Source of the DNA: Nitratireductor kimnyeongensis
GTDB taxonomy: Bacteria > Pseudomonadota > Alphaproteobacteria > Rhizobiales > Rhizobiaceae
Length of the DNA: 64,000 nt
Assembly (NCBI RefSeq): GCF_019891395.1
Contig: NZ_CP078143.1
Span: 1,526,001-1,590,000 of the forward strand
Reading direction: 5' to 3'
Part shown: in pieces, positions 25,077 through 34,581 of the stretch
Numbering within the stretch: position 1 is the first letter of the stretch
How the letters are laid out: each line of letters starts with the position of its first letter
Notes under the pieces: generated by a model
Databases searched by the model: none
What the model saw: the letters and a program-made list of their open reading frames with translations, nothing else
Told to the model about the DNA's origin: nothing
Made by a program: the position numbers and the translations under genes

Positions 25077-25108
25077 TTGATACATTTGTCAAGCATCAAT
25101 ACATTTGT
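25077..25108. promoter_or_regulatory. Tandem direct repeats, probable SorC operator
   Basis: ATACATTTGT occurs at 25080-25089 and again at 25099-25108, 19 bp apart, so the copies lie on nearly the same face of the helix. The first copy sits inside the dyad TTGATACATTTGTCAA (25077-25092). The pair is between the divergent SorC gene and the nine-gene operon. SorC-family regulators such as CggR bind paired direct repeats, which supports a role as the regulator's operator, but no binding data exist. Confidence 0.6.
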
Positions 25109-25163
25109 AATTCAATGCCGATAATCGATTGTCAGTGCAAGCGCCACCGTTTAGGAGATCATC

Positions 25164-26150
25164 ATGATCGAGAGTGACGACCACGAACTGATGAGCCGTG
25201 CGGCATGGATCTACTATGTCGGGGGGCTCAACCAGGAAGAGACCGCAAATCGCCTGGGCACCACCCGAGCGCGCGTGAACAAATTGCTGCAGAGCGCCAA
25301 GGACGCCGGCATCGTATCGATCTCGATCGATTCACGGAGCAACGGTCTTCTGGAGGTGGAGGACGAGCTGCGCCAACGCTTCAATCTCGAACGTTGCATC
25401 TGCTCCCCGGCTCTGGGTCTCGGTAGAGAAGTTCAATTACCCGGTACTCTTTCCGAATATCCACGCCGCGCGGTTGGATCGCTGGCGGCAACGCTGGTCA
25501 GAGAATTGATCACACGCAAGGGTGACGCGGTGATCGGCACGGGCTGGGGTCGGACCCTCGACCACATTACACGCAACATGGCCGGCGTCAGCGCACCTGG
25601 CGCGCGCTTTGTCAGTCTTATGGGCTCGCTCACCGCCAACAGTGCGTTCAACCCTTTCGAGGTGGTTCAGGCTCTTGCGAGAGCAACCGGGGCCGAGGGC
25701 TATTTCCTGCCGGTACCGTTCATTGCCAATAGTCCGGATGACCGCGACATACTGTTGTCGCAGACCACCGTACGGTCGGTTCTCGAAATGGCGAGGCAAC
25801 CGGACATGGCGATCATCTCCGTGGGAGAACTCACGGAGCATTCATTGCTCCGTCGTTCAGGCATGATCTCGCAACTCGAGCTGGACGAGCTTCACGAGGC
25901 TGGCGCGATCGGCGACACAAATGGCATTTTCTTTGATGCCCACGGAGCGCCTGTCCAGCATGTGCTCAATCAGCGGACGCTGGCCGTGGATTTCAAAGCA
26001 TTGCGTACCACTCATACGGTGTTGCTCTCGGGTGGCATCGAGAAAGCGCAAGCCACCTGCGCCCTGCTCGAAAGCGGTATCGTCAAAACGCTTGTGGTGG
26101 ATGGTGACACGGCGCGTGCAATTCACAGGATCGCCGGGGGCAAGAGTTAG
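25164..26150 (+). CDS. SorC/DeoR family sugar-binding transcriptional regulator
   Basis: A 328-residue regulator. The N-terminal helix-turn-helix is YVGGLNQEETANRLGTTRARVNKLLQSAKDAGIV (about residues 13-47). The larger C-terminal part is the SorC sugar-phosphate-sensing domain, with GDAVIGTGWGRTLDHITRNM and the terminal GGIEKAQATCALLESGIVKTLVVD seen in EryD, DeoR and LsrR relatives. It diverges from the ABC/dehydrogenase/kinase operon with 156 bp between starts and probably represses it until a phosphorylated intermediate, perhaps the FGGY kinase product, binds. It converges on otnI with 48 bp between, so it is unlikely to belong to the otn operon. Confidence 0.92.
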   Translation: MIESDDHELMSRAAWIYYVGGLNQEETANRLGTTRARVNKLLQSAKDAGIVSISIDSRSNGLLEVEDELRQRFNLERCICSPALGLGREVQLPGTLSEYPRRAVGSLAATLVRELITRKGDAVIGTGWGRTLDHITRNMAGVSAPGARFVSLMGSLTANSAFNPFEVVQALARATGAEGYFLPVPFIANSPDDRDILLSQTTVRSVLEMARQPDMAIISVGELTEHSLLRRSGMISQLELDELHEAGAIGDTNGIFFDAHGAPVQHVLNQRTLAVDFKALRTTHTVLLSGGIEKAQATCALLESGIVKTLVVDGDTARAIHRIAGGKS

Positions 26151-26198
26151 GTCGCGGCTTCGCTCCGGTTTTTGCCTGAAGCATAGGCGGACGGGCGG

Positions 26199-26969
26199 CT
26201 ATAGCTCTCGTTTTATGTCAGCGAGCCAACCGAGTGTGCTCTCTGTATCGTCGACGGGTTTGTATTCAGCCCCAAGAGGGGCTGCATAGCCAAGTTCGGC
26301 AATCAGATTGAAGAGATGTGTGTAACGCACCTCCCCGTGATCCGGTGGTCCGCGATCGGGAACGGAGGCAAACTGTATGTGGCCGATGCGAGGAAGCAGG
26401 CGCCTGATGCGATTGGACAGATCGCCCTCCACCAGCTGCACGTGATAGCAGTCGAACATCAGTTTCAGGTTCGCGGAACCAACCATGTCGATGATCCTCA
26501 GCGCCTGGTCGGTCGTGCGCAGAAAATATCCAGGCGCATCATAGCTGTTGAGCGGCTCAATCAGGATGGTGATCCCGTGAGACTTTGCCTCCGCGCAGGC
26601 ATATCGCAGGTTCTCAACAAACACGTCTTCTGCCGCGCCACCGGATGCAAAACCCGCCATCACATGCACATTGGCCGCGTTGACGGCTATGGCATAGGCG
26701 AGTGCCTCATCAATGGCGGCGCGCGCCTCGGCACAGCGTCCAGGAAGAGCGGCCAAGCCGTTGTCGCCGTCTTCCACATTCCCGCGTCGGGTATTGAGAC
26801 CAAGCATCGGAAGACCGGTTTCCTGCAGCGCATCTCGCACTTCAACATCCGGTACATCATAAGGCCAGTGACATTCGACGGCATCGAAGCCGGCTGTTTT
26901 TGCCGCATGGATCGCAGATGGCAATGATCGATCGGCCCAGAGAAAGCCGAGGTTTGCAGAAAACTTCAT
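26199..26969 (-). CDS. otnI: 2-oxotetronate isomerase (hydroxypyruvate isomerase family)
   Basis: A 256-residue TIM-barrel enzyme very similar in layout to E. coli YgbM (OtnI): it begins KFSANLGFLW, then AGFDAVECHWPYD, then ALPGR and VHVMAGF, and ends GAEYKP. The catalytic glutamates are in ILIEPLNS and GAEYKP, with metal or substrate His in DCYHVQ. It interconverts 2-oxotetronate and 3-oxotetronate in L-threonate and D-erythronate catabolism. The start at 26969 makes an ATGA overlap with otnC; a longer frame adds 20 residues without homology. The kinase and decarboxylase for the product are directly upstream. Confidence 0.87.
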   Translation of the reverse strand: MKFSANLGFLWADRSLPSAIHAAKTAGFDAVECHWPYDVPDVEVRDALQETGLPMLGLNTRRGNVEDGDNGLAALPGRCAEARAAIDEALAYAIAVNAANVHVMAGFASGGAAEDVFVENLRYACAEAKSHGITILIEPLNSYDAPGYFLRTTDQALRIIDMVGSANLKLMFDCYHVQLVEGDLSNRIRRLLPRIGHIQFASVPDRGPPDHGEVRYTHLFNLIAELGYAAPLGAEYKPVDDTESTLGWLADIKREL

Positions 26970-27616
26970 CGATCCCACTCGATGTCGAATTTGGTCACCA
27001 GAGCGCTCACCTGATCGTCGGTCAAACAACGGGGTCCCAAGCCGCGTGTCATCATGGCGAGACGGGCAGTATCCTCAAGCTCCTCTATGGCGTTGCAGGC
27101 AGCTTCCACGTCCTTGCCGGCCACGACCGGCCCGTGATTGGCCAGCATCACCGCCGATCGCTTTCCCGCCAGACCACGCACCGCTTCACCCATAGCCGGA
27201 TCACCCGGCAGGAAAAAGGGAAGCAGTTTCACCTTTCCAAGTTTCATGATCCCGTAGGGTGTCAGCGGCGGAAGAAAATTATCTGCGTCGATATCAGGCA
27301 TCATTGAAAGCGCCACGGAATGACAGGAGTGCAGATGCACGACCGCGCCCGCGGTGGAGCGTGTTTGATAAAACGCATTGTGAAGCGGCATTTCCTTCGT
27401 CGGCACCTTGCCCGATATCTGCGCGCCATTGGCGTCAAACCGGCTGAGTGTGGCAGGGTCGAGGCGGCCGAAACTGGTCCCCGTAGGGCTGACCAGCAGG
27501 CCACCGTCATCCGTTCGGGCGGAAATATTGCCCGTGCTACCCCCGGTCAGCCCGCGATCGAACATCGATTTCGCAAGAAGGCAAATCTGCTCCCGCAACT
27601 GGTTTTCCGTATTCAT
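26966..27616 (-). CDS. otnC: 3-oxotetronate 4-phosphate decarboxylase (class II aldolase family)
   Basis: A 216-residue class II aldolase/adducin-fold enzyme. Family landmarks are TGGSTGNISAR (phosphate loop), VSPTGTSFGRL, KEMPLHNAFYQ, and the metal ligands in VVHLHSCHS and a later LANHG. OtnC decarboxylates 3-oxotetronate 4-phosphate to dihydroxyacetone phosphate and CO2. I place the start at 27616 (MNTENQL), which overlaps otnK by 4 bp; a longer frame to 27724 is inside otnK. Fuculose-phosphate aldolases share the fold, so the name depends on the flanking otnK and otnI. Confidence 0.86.
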   Translation of the reverse strand: MNTENQLREQICLLAKSMFDRGLTGGSTGNISARTDDGGLLVSPTGTSFGRLDPATLSRFDANGAQISGKVPTKEMPLHNAFYQTRSTAGAVVHLHSCHSVALSMMPDIDADNFLPPLTPYGIMKLGKVKLLPFFLPGDPAMGEAVRGLAGKRSAVMLANHGPVVAGKDVEAACNAIEELEDTARLAMMTRGLGPRCLTDDQVSALVTKFDIEWDR

Positions 27617-28884
27617 TTCCCCTCCAGAACTGTTTGGGCATCGGTGAAGAACCCTTCGGCACCGAAATTGCCCGACTTCAAGGCCAATGCGATGGGGTAT
27701 CTTGCCGACCGGCAGTAGGTCCATGGGACGCCCGGCGCGATTTCCGCTCCGACATCCAGTTGCGATGCGCCCAGAGCCTGGGTAACCGCCCCCGATGTCT
27801 CCCCGCCCGCAACGATAAAGCGCCGTGCGCCGGCCTCACGCGCGGCAACGGCACAAGACGCCAGTGTTTCCTCAATCAGGGCTCCGGCCCGGACCGCGCC
27901 CATTTTTGATTGCACATGTTTGACTTCGGCCGGTTCGGCCGTGGCGTAAATGATGGGTGCCTTGTTCAACTCCTGTTCCGCCAGCCATCGAAATACCGCG
28001 TCCGGCCCATTCGCCGCTACCTCAAGAGGATCAATTCGATACGAAGGCGCGCCCTGGCGAATGTATCGCTCGACCTGTCGGTTCGTCATGTCCGAGCAGC
28101 TTCCCGAGAGCACCACCGTCGCGCGGGCCAGAGGTGGCGCACTGGGCGGTGCGGCATCCCCGGAGATCAGACCTTCCGAACGATAAAGCGCGGGCAACGC
28201 CATCGCCAGGGCGGATCCGCCGGTCACCAACGGCATGTCACGGCAGGCTCCTGCAATTCGTTCAAGATCCGCGTTGTCGATCGCATCCATCACCACATGA
28301 GCGATGTTTTGTGTCGCCAGTGCTTCCAGCGCCTTTCGAATTGCTTGCTCCCCCTGGGCAACCGTGATGCGGTCGACAAGCCCCACCGCGCCCTGCACCT
28401 GGGGTTTCAGGAGACGCATGAGGTTGCTGTCTCGCATGGGTGTCAAGGGATGGTCCCGCATGGGGCTCTCCGCCAGCGGCTGCTGCCCGACAAAGAGGTT
28501 TCCCATGTAAACGGATCGTCCATTCTCGGGAAAGGCCGGGCAGTACACCGTCTGTTCGATGCCGAGGTCGGACATCAACGCTTCCGCGGCCGGCCCGATA
28601 TTACCTCCAGCGGTGCTGTCGAAGGTGGAACAGTATTTAAGGAAATACCGTTGGGCGCCTGCCGCTTTCAACCACCTGAGAGCCGCCCGCGTCTGCTCGA
28701 TAGCCTCGGGGAGCGGAGCCGCCCGAGATTTCAACGCAATTACCTCAAGCGGAGCCGTATCCCTGGGTGGCTCGGACGGCACTCCAATCCTGAGCGAGAC
28801 ACGCATGCCGCTGCGGCCCAGCAAGCCCGCCAGGTCTGTTGCACCGGTAAAATCATCGGCAATGCATCCCAAAATGGCTGCCAT
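27613..28884 (-). CDS. otnK: 3-oxotetronate kinase (DUF1537 four-carbon acid sugar kinase)
   Basis: A 423-residue four-carbon acid sugar kinase. The N-terminal substrate domain opens with IADDFTGATDLAGLL (residues 8-22), the family's defining motif. The C-terminal nucleotide-binding domain has FIVAGGETSGAVTQALG. OtnK phosphorylates 3-oxotetronate at C4 (established for the family, named precisely by Zhang and colleagues as DUF1537). The start is the ATG at 28884 after a GGGGGTGTAGG stretch; a GTG 8 codons upstream is possible. It heads the otnK-otnC-otnI operon and diverges from the apiosidase-like gene, with the shared operator at 28999-29018. Confidence 0.9.
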   Translation of the reverse strand: MAAILGCIADDFTGATDLAGLLGRSGMRVSLRIGVPSEPPRDTAPLEVIALKSRAAPLPEAIEQTRAALRWLKAAGAQRYFLKYCSTFDSTAGGNIGPAAEALMSDLGIEQTVYCPAFPENGRSVYMGNLFVGQQPLAESPMRDHPLTPMRDSNLMRLLKPQVQGAVGLVDRITVAQGEQAIRKALEALATQNIAHVVMDAIDNADLERIAGACRDMPLVTGGSALAMALPALYRSEGLISGDAAPPSAPPLARATVVLSGSCSDMTNRQVERYIRQGAPSYRIDPLEVAANGPDAVFRWLAEQELNKAPIIYATAEPAEVKHVQSKMGAVRAGALIEETLASCAVAAREAGARRFIVAGGETSGAVTQALGASQLDVGAEIAPGVPWTYCRSARYPIALALKSGNFGAEGFFTDAQTVLEGK

Positions 28885-28998
28885 ACCTACACCCCCTCGC
28901 GCTTTCACGTGCCTGCCACTCTGGAGCGAGAGTATGCACCCACAAGCAAGCCGCCTTTGATCACTTCAAGAAAGCCCGTACGTTGACAGAGGTCAAGT

Positions 28999-29018
28999 CT
29001 ATAATTAGTAATTACAGA
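28999..29018. promoter_or_regulatory. AT-rich operator, site A
   Basis: CTATAATTAGTAATTACAGA is a near-perfect dyad around the G in TAATTA-G-TAATTA; CTA on the left matches the complement of CAG on the right except one pair. It lies between otnK (minus) and the glycosidase gene (plus), 25 nt upstream of the latter's start. A closely similar 20-mer, sharing 16 positions, lies at 37969-37988 between pdxA2 and the 3-hydroxyisobutyrate dehydrogenase-like gene. Confidence 0.72.
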
Positions 29019-29042
29019 AATCGTATTACATGAGGCCTTTTT

Positions 29043-30836
29043 GTGACTGCATCCATCGACCTTTCTTCGACCCCGAGGATCCCTGTTTGGGAACCCCATG
29101 AGCTGGTGTTCCAGATGGCGTCTCCACCCGCTGATCCCTATCGCGATGCAGAAGTGTGGGTTGACCTGACAGGGCCGGGGTTCTCGCGCAGGGTCTATGG
29201 CTTCTGGAATGGTGGCGTCGAATTCGTCGTCCGCCTGTGCGCCCCGCGGCCGGGCACCTGGTCATGGCGAGCAGGGTCCTCGACCGGAGACAGGGCAATT
29301 GAGGGTCTGAAAGGCACATTCATCGCCAATGGCCAAAGCGCCGAGGCCCTGGCCGAGAACCCCAACCGGCGCGGCATGATCCGCGCCACAACGGACAAAA
29401 GGGGCCTGGAATATGCCGATGGCACGCCCTTTTTCATGATCGCCGACACCTGGTGGGCTGTTCCAAGCTTTCGATTTCCGCTGCCGAAGGACAACACGCC
29501 GCGAGATCTCGGACCCGGCGCTTCGATCGTGGATTACATCCGTTTTCGCAAGGAGCAGGGGTTCAACGCCGTCGGACTGATTGCTGCCCAGCCATGCTGG
29601 AACGAGGATGGCAAACCCCACAACCTCTTTGATGCGGATGGCGATTGCGTGCGGCACACTTGGCCCACCCCGGAAGGGTTCGCCAAGTCCATGCACGACG
29701 ACAATGGAGAGCGGCCATTTCTGTTTCCCGGTAAAGTCCCTGGGTTCGAGGATGTGGTGCCCGATTATGACCGGGTGAACCCGGAATACTTCAAGACCCT
29801 CGACAAGAAGATGGATATCCTGTTCGAGATGGGAATCGTGCCCTTCATCGAGGTGGCGCGCCGCGACACGGGTCCCATGTGGAAGAAGCATCACGACTTT
29901 CCAGAAAGCTATGCCCGCTTCATCCACTATGTGTTCTGCCGCTATCAGGCGCACAATGCGATCTTCAGCCCGATCCACTACGACCTGTACGAGAACACCA
30001 TTCCCAGCCGTGAATACAACGCGCCTTGCAATCTGGTGATTGACCGGTGGGGCAAGCCTCCCTTCGGCACGATCCTGTCAGCAAATTCGCGCCCGTCCTC
30101 ATTGGTGAATTTTGGCGGAGCGGACGAGTGTCGCTGGATCGACATGCATCAAAGTGGAAACTCGAGAGAGCACTATACCTATTGGTACCTGACCGAGATC
30201 TATCACCACGAGCCTACGCTTCCCGCCTTGAACGGCGAGCCATATTATTCGGGCCTTGAGGGCCTGAGCCTGCCCTATCCCTATGGCAAGCCCGGCAACA
30301 CCCCCGAAGACGACATGTATGTCCGCTCGGGCATGTATGGCAGCCTTCTATCCGGCGGCTATGCCGGATATTTCTACGGGTGCGAGGGGATCTGGCAGGC
30401 TTCCGTCGAACCGGGAACCAAGGTCATGATGTGGGAAGGGTTTAGATTCTCATCCGCCGAGACGGTCAGGCACCTCAAGACCTTCGCCATGGTCAAGGGA
30501 ACGGCCTATCGCGAGCTCTTGCCGGAGGCCGAACACATCATTCCCAACAGGACAGCCAACCCCATGGGCTATGAAGGGTGGAGTTATTGCGCCGGTGCAA
30601 AAGACAGATCATGGTTCCTTCTGTATTTTGAAGCGAACTGCGCGACCGAAACCTATATGCGCGGGCTGACCAAACAGTTCGACCGCTACCGCGCCACCTG
30701 GTTCGATCCAAGGTCCGGGGAGTGGTTGCCCGACCCCATCGAGCTGATCGTGGAGAAAAGCGCCCTGATCCAACTGCCCGAGAGCCCTGATCCCGCGCTC
30801 GACTGGGGAATGATGCTGGAACTGGTCCCGTCTTGA
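29043..30836 (+). CDS. DUF5060/DUF4038 glycoside hydrolase, apiosidase-like (GH140 related)
   Basis: A 597-residue protein. Residues about 12-95 resemble the DUF5060 beta-sandwich (PHELVFQM...YGFWNGG...VRLCAPRPGTWSW). Residues about 105-500 are a DUF4038-type TIM barrel, the family containing the GH140 apiosidase. The acid/nucleophile Glu typical of it is in LNGEPYYSGLEG (399). There is no signal peptide: the N-terminus (TASIDLSSTPRIPV) is hydrophilic, so it should act in the cytoplasm on an imported glycoside. The GTG start has GAGG 8 nt upstream; no better ATG is seen. It is translated with the lactonase-like gene (TTGA overlap). Apiosidase activity is a fold-based guess, and other branched or deoxy-sugar glycosides are possible. 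Confidence 0.83.
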   Translation: MTASIDLSSTPRIPVWEPHELVFQMASPPADPYRDAEVWVDLTGPGFSRRVYGFWNGGVEFVVRLCAPRPGTWSWRAGSSTGDRAIEGLKGTFIANGQSAEALAENPNRRGMIRATTDKRGLEYADGTPFFMIADTWWAVPSFRFPLPKDNTPRDLGPGASIVDYIRFRKEQGFNAVGLIAAQPCWNEDGKPHNLFDADGDCVRHTWPTPEGFAKSMHDDNGERPFLFPGKVPGFEDVVPDYDRVNPEYFKTLDKKMDILFEMGIVPFIEVARRDTGPMWKKHHDFPESYARFIHYVFCRYQAHNAIFSPIHYDLYENTIPSREYNAPCNLVIDRWGKPPFGTILSANSRPSSLVNFGGADECRWIDMHQSGNSREHYTYWYLTEIYHHEPTLPALNGEPYYSGLEGLSLPYPYGKPGNTPEDDMYVRSGMYGSLLSGGYAGYFYGCEGIWQASVEPGTKVMMWEGFRFSSAETVRHLKTFAMVKGTAYRELLPEAEHIIPNRTANPMGYEGWSYCAGAKDRSWFLLYFEANCATETYMRGLTKQFDRYRATWFDPRSGEWLPDPIELIVEKSALIQLPESPDPALDWGMMLELVPS

Positions 30837-31789
30837 CCCGTGTGATCGATCCCCAAACGGTACGTTTCCTGGATGATCTGGCGATAGTCGACGCCCATCA
30901 TCACTACTGGGACCTGAGCGGTCCGGTGACCTATCCGTGGCTGCAATCACCGCCCTGGCTGGCATTCCGATATGGCGATTATGGTGCGATCCGAAAAAGC
31001 TATCTGCCGGAGGATTACCGGCGCGATCATGGCGCCCATCGGATCGTCGCGGATATCCACATGGAGGCCGAACCGCGACATGGCATGGCCTGCGCGGAAA
31101 TCGACTGGCTTGCCTCTCTGGGGGAAGTGGCGCCCCGGGCAGCGGCAGCGCAGATCTGGCTGGATGGCGACGACCTGGACGATCAGCTCAAAGAGCTTGC
31201 CCGGCGTCCTCTGGTGCGCTCTGTTCGCCACAAGCCAAAGGCCCTTCCAAGAGAGGAAGCTCGGCGAGGAGCGGCCGGCTCCATGGACGACCCGAAGTGG
31301 CGCGATGGATATGCCAGACTGGCAGCCACATCGCTGCATTTCGAATTGCAGACCCCGTGGTGGCACCTGGACGCTGCAGCCGATCTGGCGCGCGACTTTC
31401 CTGAAACCAGAATCATCCTGAACCATTGCGGATTGCCCGCTCAGCGCAGCGACGAAGATCTGGCGGCCTGGCGCGCGGCAATCGTCCGTTTTGCGGACCT
31501 TGAGAACACGGTCGTGAAGCTCTCAGGCATAGGGCTGGCTCCCGGCATCTGGCCAGAAGAGCAGAACATCCACATCCTGCGCGAACTGATCACGATCTTC
31601 GGCCCCGGTCGCGCCATGTTTGCGAGCAACTTCCCGGTTGATCGGCTGTGCATCACTTTCGAGGCGATGTTTTCTGCCTACAAGCGCGCGGTCCACGACT
31701 TGCCGCGTGAGGACGTCATCAGCCTTTTTTCAGGCTGCGCTGCATCCACATATGGTCTGAACATCGGAGAGGCATCACTCGAGCGCTGA
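30833..31789 (+). CDS. COG3618 amidohydrolase, putative sugar lactonase
   Basis: A 318-residue metal-dependent TIM-barrel hydrolase of the amidohydrolase_2 family that includes L-fuconolactonase and 2-pyrone-4,6-dicarboxylate lactonase. The metal motif is DAHHHYWD (Asp 20, His 22, His 24). A third His is in ILNHCG, and the late motif is MFASNFPVDRL. Most lactonases have an Asp in place of the Asn here, but MFASNFPVD is common in this subgroup. The start TTG overlaps the glycosidase stop (TTGA); a GTG three codons on is an alternative. With a sugar-acid pathway next door, hydrolysis of an aldonolactone is the simplest reading. The gene ends 15 bp inside the convergent GntR gene. Confidence 0.82.
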   Translation: MTRVIDPQTVRFLDDLAIVDAHHHYWDLSGPVTYPWLQSPPWLAFRYGDYGAIRKSYLPEDYRRDHGAHRIVADIHMEAEPRHGMACAEIDWLASLGEVAPRAAAAQIWLDGDDLDDQLKELARRPLVRSVRHKPKALPREEARRGAAGSMDDPKWRDGYARLAATSLHFELQTPWWHLDAAADLARDFPETRIILNHCGLPAQRSDEDLAAWRAAIVRFADLENTVVKLSGIGLAPGIWPEEQNIHILRELITIFGPGRAMFASNFPVDRLCITFEAMFSAYKRAVHDLPREDVISLFSGCAASTYGLNIGEASLER

Positions 31790-32479
31790 CGATCCGACTG
31801 CCGAATTCTGCGATTGCTCGTATTCGTCGCGGACAAAATCTCGTACCCGCTGCCAGCCTTTTTCCATATGGTGATCCAGCTGGGATGCCAACTGATCGGC
31901 GTTTTTATCCTTCAGCGCCTTCAGCATGTCGGCGTGTTCCTCGATGGCGAGGTCCCAGTCCTCCGCCCGGTTCGTACAGGCAAATCTCACGCGCCGCATG
32001 CGCATCAGCAGACCCGCATGAAGCTCCGACAGCACGTCGTTTCCGGCGGCCCCGACAATCGCCATGTGAATGCGCTGGTTGAGATCGAAGTAATCGGCCC
32101 GCCTGCCTTTCTCGTACGCCACGAGCATTTTCCGGTGCAATTCCTCAATCCTGGCAATCTGCGCAGGAGTGGCCCGATCGACGGCGAGCCGGGCCGATGA
32201 GGATTCAATCATGCCAGCGGCTTCAAACAGGGCGCGCGTCTCCTCGGGCGAAAGCACACGGATTTGCGCCCCGGACCTTGGCCGCACCTCCAGCAGACCT
32301 TCGGCAGACAAGACCTTGAGCGCCTCACGCAGCGGCGTTCTGGACACACCCAGCTCTTCGGTCAGCTGCATCTCAGGCAGGATCTCGCGAGGCCCCCATC
32401 GCCCCTCGACAATCATCTCTCGAATCTGCTCGAGAATTTCTTCATGCAGGGAACGGCGAACGATTTTGCGCGCTTTCAA
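31775..32479 (-). CDS. GntR family transcriptional regulator (FCD type)
   Basis: A 234-residue FCD-type GntR regulator. The winged helix is in residues 10-75 (LHEEILEQIREMIVEGRWGPREIL...TEELGVSRTPLREALKVL). The C-terminal FCD bundle carries the Asp and His residues usual for metal and effector binding (DYFDLNQRIHMAIVGAA, EEHADMLKAL). It is the last gene of the pdxA2-ABC transporter operon, 73 bp after the ATPase gene, and overlaps the lactonase-like gene tail to tail by 15 bp. It is the natural regulator for the paired operators at 28999 and 37969, both AT-rich dyads typical of GntR sites. A sugar acid such as threonate is a likely effector. Confidence 0.9.
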   Translation of the reverse strand: MKARKIVRRSLHEEILEQIREMIVEGRWGPREILPEMQLTEELGVSRTPLREALKVLSAEGLLEVRPRSGAQIRVLSPEETRALFEAAGMIESSSARLAVDRATPAQIARIEELHRKMLVAYEKGRRADYFDLNQRIHMAIVGAAGNDVLSELHAGLLMRMRRVRFACTNRAEDWDLAIEEHADMLKALKDKNADQLASQLDHHMEKGWQRVRDFVRDEYEQSQNSAVGSSALE

Positions 32480-32552
32480 GTTGGAGACCCCGATGCTGAT
32501 TTCGGCCCAGATATCCAGAGTAGCACTGATTTACAAGCTTTTACGCCGGAAT

Positions 32553-33728
32553 TCACGCATCGCCCCAGATTGCTTCGCCGGTCGCCGCGTCGAAGAAATG
32601 CAGTGCGGAAACGTCCACCGCAATCGTCCGTCTGCCGGGTACAGTCACATCACTGCGCGGGTCGAAGCGTGCAATGCAGGTGGCGCGCATTTGCGAATTG
32701 TCATCAGGCAGCGATTCCAAAGTATCGGGCGATACGACCGGAGCCGCCTCTCCATCGATCTGAAAATGCACCATGATGTCCGACCCGAGGGATTCACGCA
32801 AAAACACATCTCCCTCGATGGTTTGCGCCGCAGTCGACATCGCCGGATCTCCCATGTGTTCGGGACGAATGCCAATGATCAATCGACGGCCGTCATAACC
32901 TTGCAGATCCGGACGCTTTTCCAATATCTGCCCATCGATGCGCAGCTCCTGATTGCCGATCCTGAGCATTGCACCCGCACCTTCCAGAGCAAAATCGGCG
33001 AAGAGCAGCGCCATCGCGGGCGACCCCATGAAAGTCGCGACAAAAGTGTTGGCCGGACGGTTGTAGATTTCATCAGGTGATCCGATCTGCTGCAGCTCAC
33101 CATCCTTCATGACCGCGACTCGATCCCCCATGGTCATGGCTTCGATCTGATCATGCGTGACATATATCGTGGTAACGCCCAGCCGATCCTGGAGAGCGGC
33201 AATCTCGGCGCGCATCTGCACCCGCAATTTAGCATCGAGATTGGAAAGCGGCTCATCCATGAGGAAGACGGCGGGACGGCGTACAATCGCCCGCCCCATC
33301 GCCACGCGCTGGCGCTGGCCGCCCGAGAGCTGACCGGGCCGCCTTTTCAGGTGATCCTCCAGCTGCAGAACGCGCGCGGCATCCTTCACACGCCGATCGG
33401 TCTCGGCCTTGTCGTATTTCTGAATCTGCAACGAAAATGCGATGTTATCGTACACGGTCATATGGGGATAGAGCGCGTAGTTCTGGAATACCATCGCTAT
33501 GTCGCGGTCCTTCGAACGCACCTCATTCATCACCTCGCCGCCGATGCGAAGCGTGCCACTGGTGATGTCTTCCAGCCCCGCGATCATGCGTAGCGCTGTT
33601 GACTTGCCACAGCCTGAAGGTCCGACAAGTACGAGAAACTCACCGTCGGCTACGTCAATGCTCAGGTCCTTCACCGCATGAAACGTGCCGTAGGCCTTAC
33701 CCAGTCTTTCAAGTTTCAGATCGCCCAT
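32553..33728 (-). CDS. Maltose/glycerol-phosphate-type sugar ABC transporter ATPase (UgpC/MsmK like)
   Basis: A 391-residue CUT1 ATPase. Walker [10 protein letters not shown] is at residues 36-44, signature LSGGQRQ at 134-140 and Walker B FLMDEP near 155-160, with the downstream TOBE domain (about 240-370). [11 protein letters not shown] is the conserved turn before the last strands. It powers the two MalF/MalG-type permeases; in CUT1 systems one ATPase often serves several. The gene is 19 bp from the permease gene and precedes the GntR gene by 73 bp. The encoded system imports oligosaccharide or glycoside in most studied relatives. Confidence 0.92.
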   Translation of the reverse strand: MGDLKLERLGKAYGTFHAVKDLSIDVADGEFLVLVGPSGCGKSTALRMIAGLEDITSGTLRIGGEVMNEVRSKDRDIAMVFQNYALYPHMTVYDNIAFSLQIQKYDKAETDRRVKDAARVLQLEDHLKRRPGQLSGGQRQRVAMGRAIVRRPAVFLMDEPLSNLDAKLRVQMRAEIAALQDRLGVTTIYVTHDQIEAMTMGDRVAVMKDGELQQIGSPDEIYNRPANTFVATFMGSPAMALLFADFALEGAGAMLRIGNQELRIDGQILEKRPDLQGYDGRRLIIGIRPEHMGDPAMSTAAQTIEGDVFLRESLGSDIMVHFQIDGEAAPVVSPDTLESLPDDNSQMRATCIARFDPRSDVTVPGRRTIAVDVSALHFFDAATGEAIWGDA

Positions 33729-33747
33729 TGGCCCTGCTTTCCGAATG

Positions 33748-34581
33748 TTATTTCAAACCCTGCGTGGCGATGCCCCGCGTGAGAAACCGTTGTGATGCAA
33801 GGAAGAATCCCAGAACCGGCCCTATCGAGAGCACCGACATCGACATCAGCCCGCCGAATGAAGACGACCCGCCGCCCGCATCCAGAAACAATGCGAGACC
33901 AAGAGGCACGGTCTTGTGCTTCAACTCTTGCAGATAGATCAGCTGCGAGAGAAAATCGTTGTAGGTGAAGATGAACGTGAACACGGCCGTCGTCACGAGC
34001 GCGGGCAGCGACAGGGGCAGAACAATGCGCCAGTAGCGTTGCCAGAATGTCGCCCCGTCAATCTCTGCTGCCTGCTCCAGTTCGGCCGGAAGTGTGCGCA
34101 TGAACTGCACCATGAGGAACACGAAAAACGCGTCGGTCGCCAAAAATTTGGGAACGATCAGCGGCAGGTAGGTGTTCACCCAGCCCAGTTTCAGAAACAG
34201 CAGATATTGCGGCACGAGTTGCGCGTGGATCGGCAGCATGATCGATCCGAGCATGATCGCGAACCAGAGCCGTTTCAGCGGAAACTTCAGCCGGGCAAAT
34301 GCATAGCCGGCCAAAGATGCGCCAAACAGGTTCCCGATGATGGCAAATCCGCACACGATGAACGAGTTTGCCAGAAACAGGCCGAAGGTCGCATCACGCT
34401 GCGAGAACCAGCCATTCCTGTAGTTCTCGAGGCTGACGGCTTCTGGGATCAAACCCGGCGAGGAGAATATCATTGCCTCCGGTTTGAACGAGGAGGAAAT
34501 CATCCAGGCCACGGGGTAAAGCATCGCGCACAGAGCCACGACAAGGCCCATATGCATGGCAAGGCGTCTGACTTGGCTCAT
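33748..34581 (-). CDS. Sugar ABC transporter permease (MalG family)
   Basis: A 277-residue inner-membrane permease with six hydrophobic segments. The EAA coupling loop is seen at [32 protein letters not shown], the MalG-type pattern. The C-terminal [17 protein letters not shown] is the tail normal for this family. It overlaps the partner permease by 4 bp, as expected of a heterodimer pair. Nothing in the sequence points to the precise glycan. Confidence 0.92.
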   Translation of the reverse strand: MSQVRRLAMHMGLVVALCAMLYPVAWMISSSFKPEAMIFSSPGLIPEAVSLENYRNGWFSQRDATFGLFLANSFIVCGFAIIGNLFGASLAGYAFARLKFPLKRLWFAIMLGSIMLPIHAQLVPQYLLFLKLGWVNTYLPLIVPKFLATDAFFVFLMVQFMRTLPAELEQAAEIDGATFWQRYWRIVLPLSLPALVTTAVFTFIFTYNDFLSQLIYLQELKHKTVPLGLALFLDAGGGSSSFGGLMSMSVLSIGPVLGFFLASQRFLTRGIATQGLK

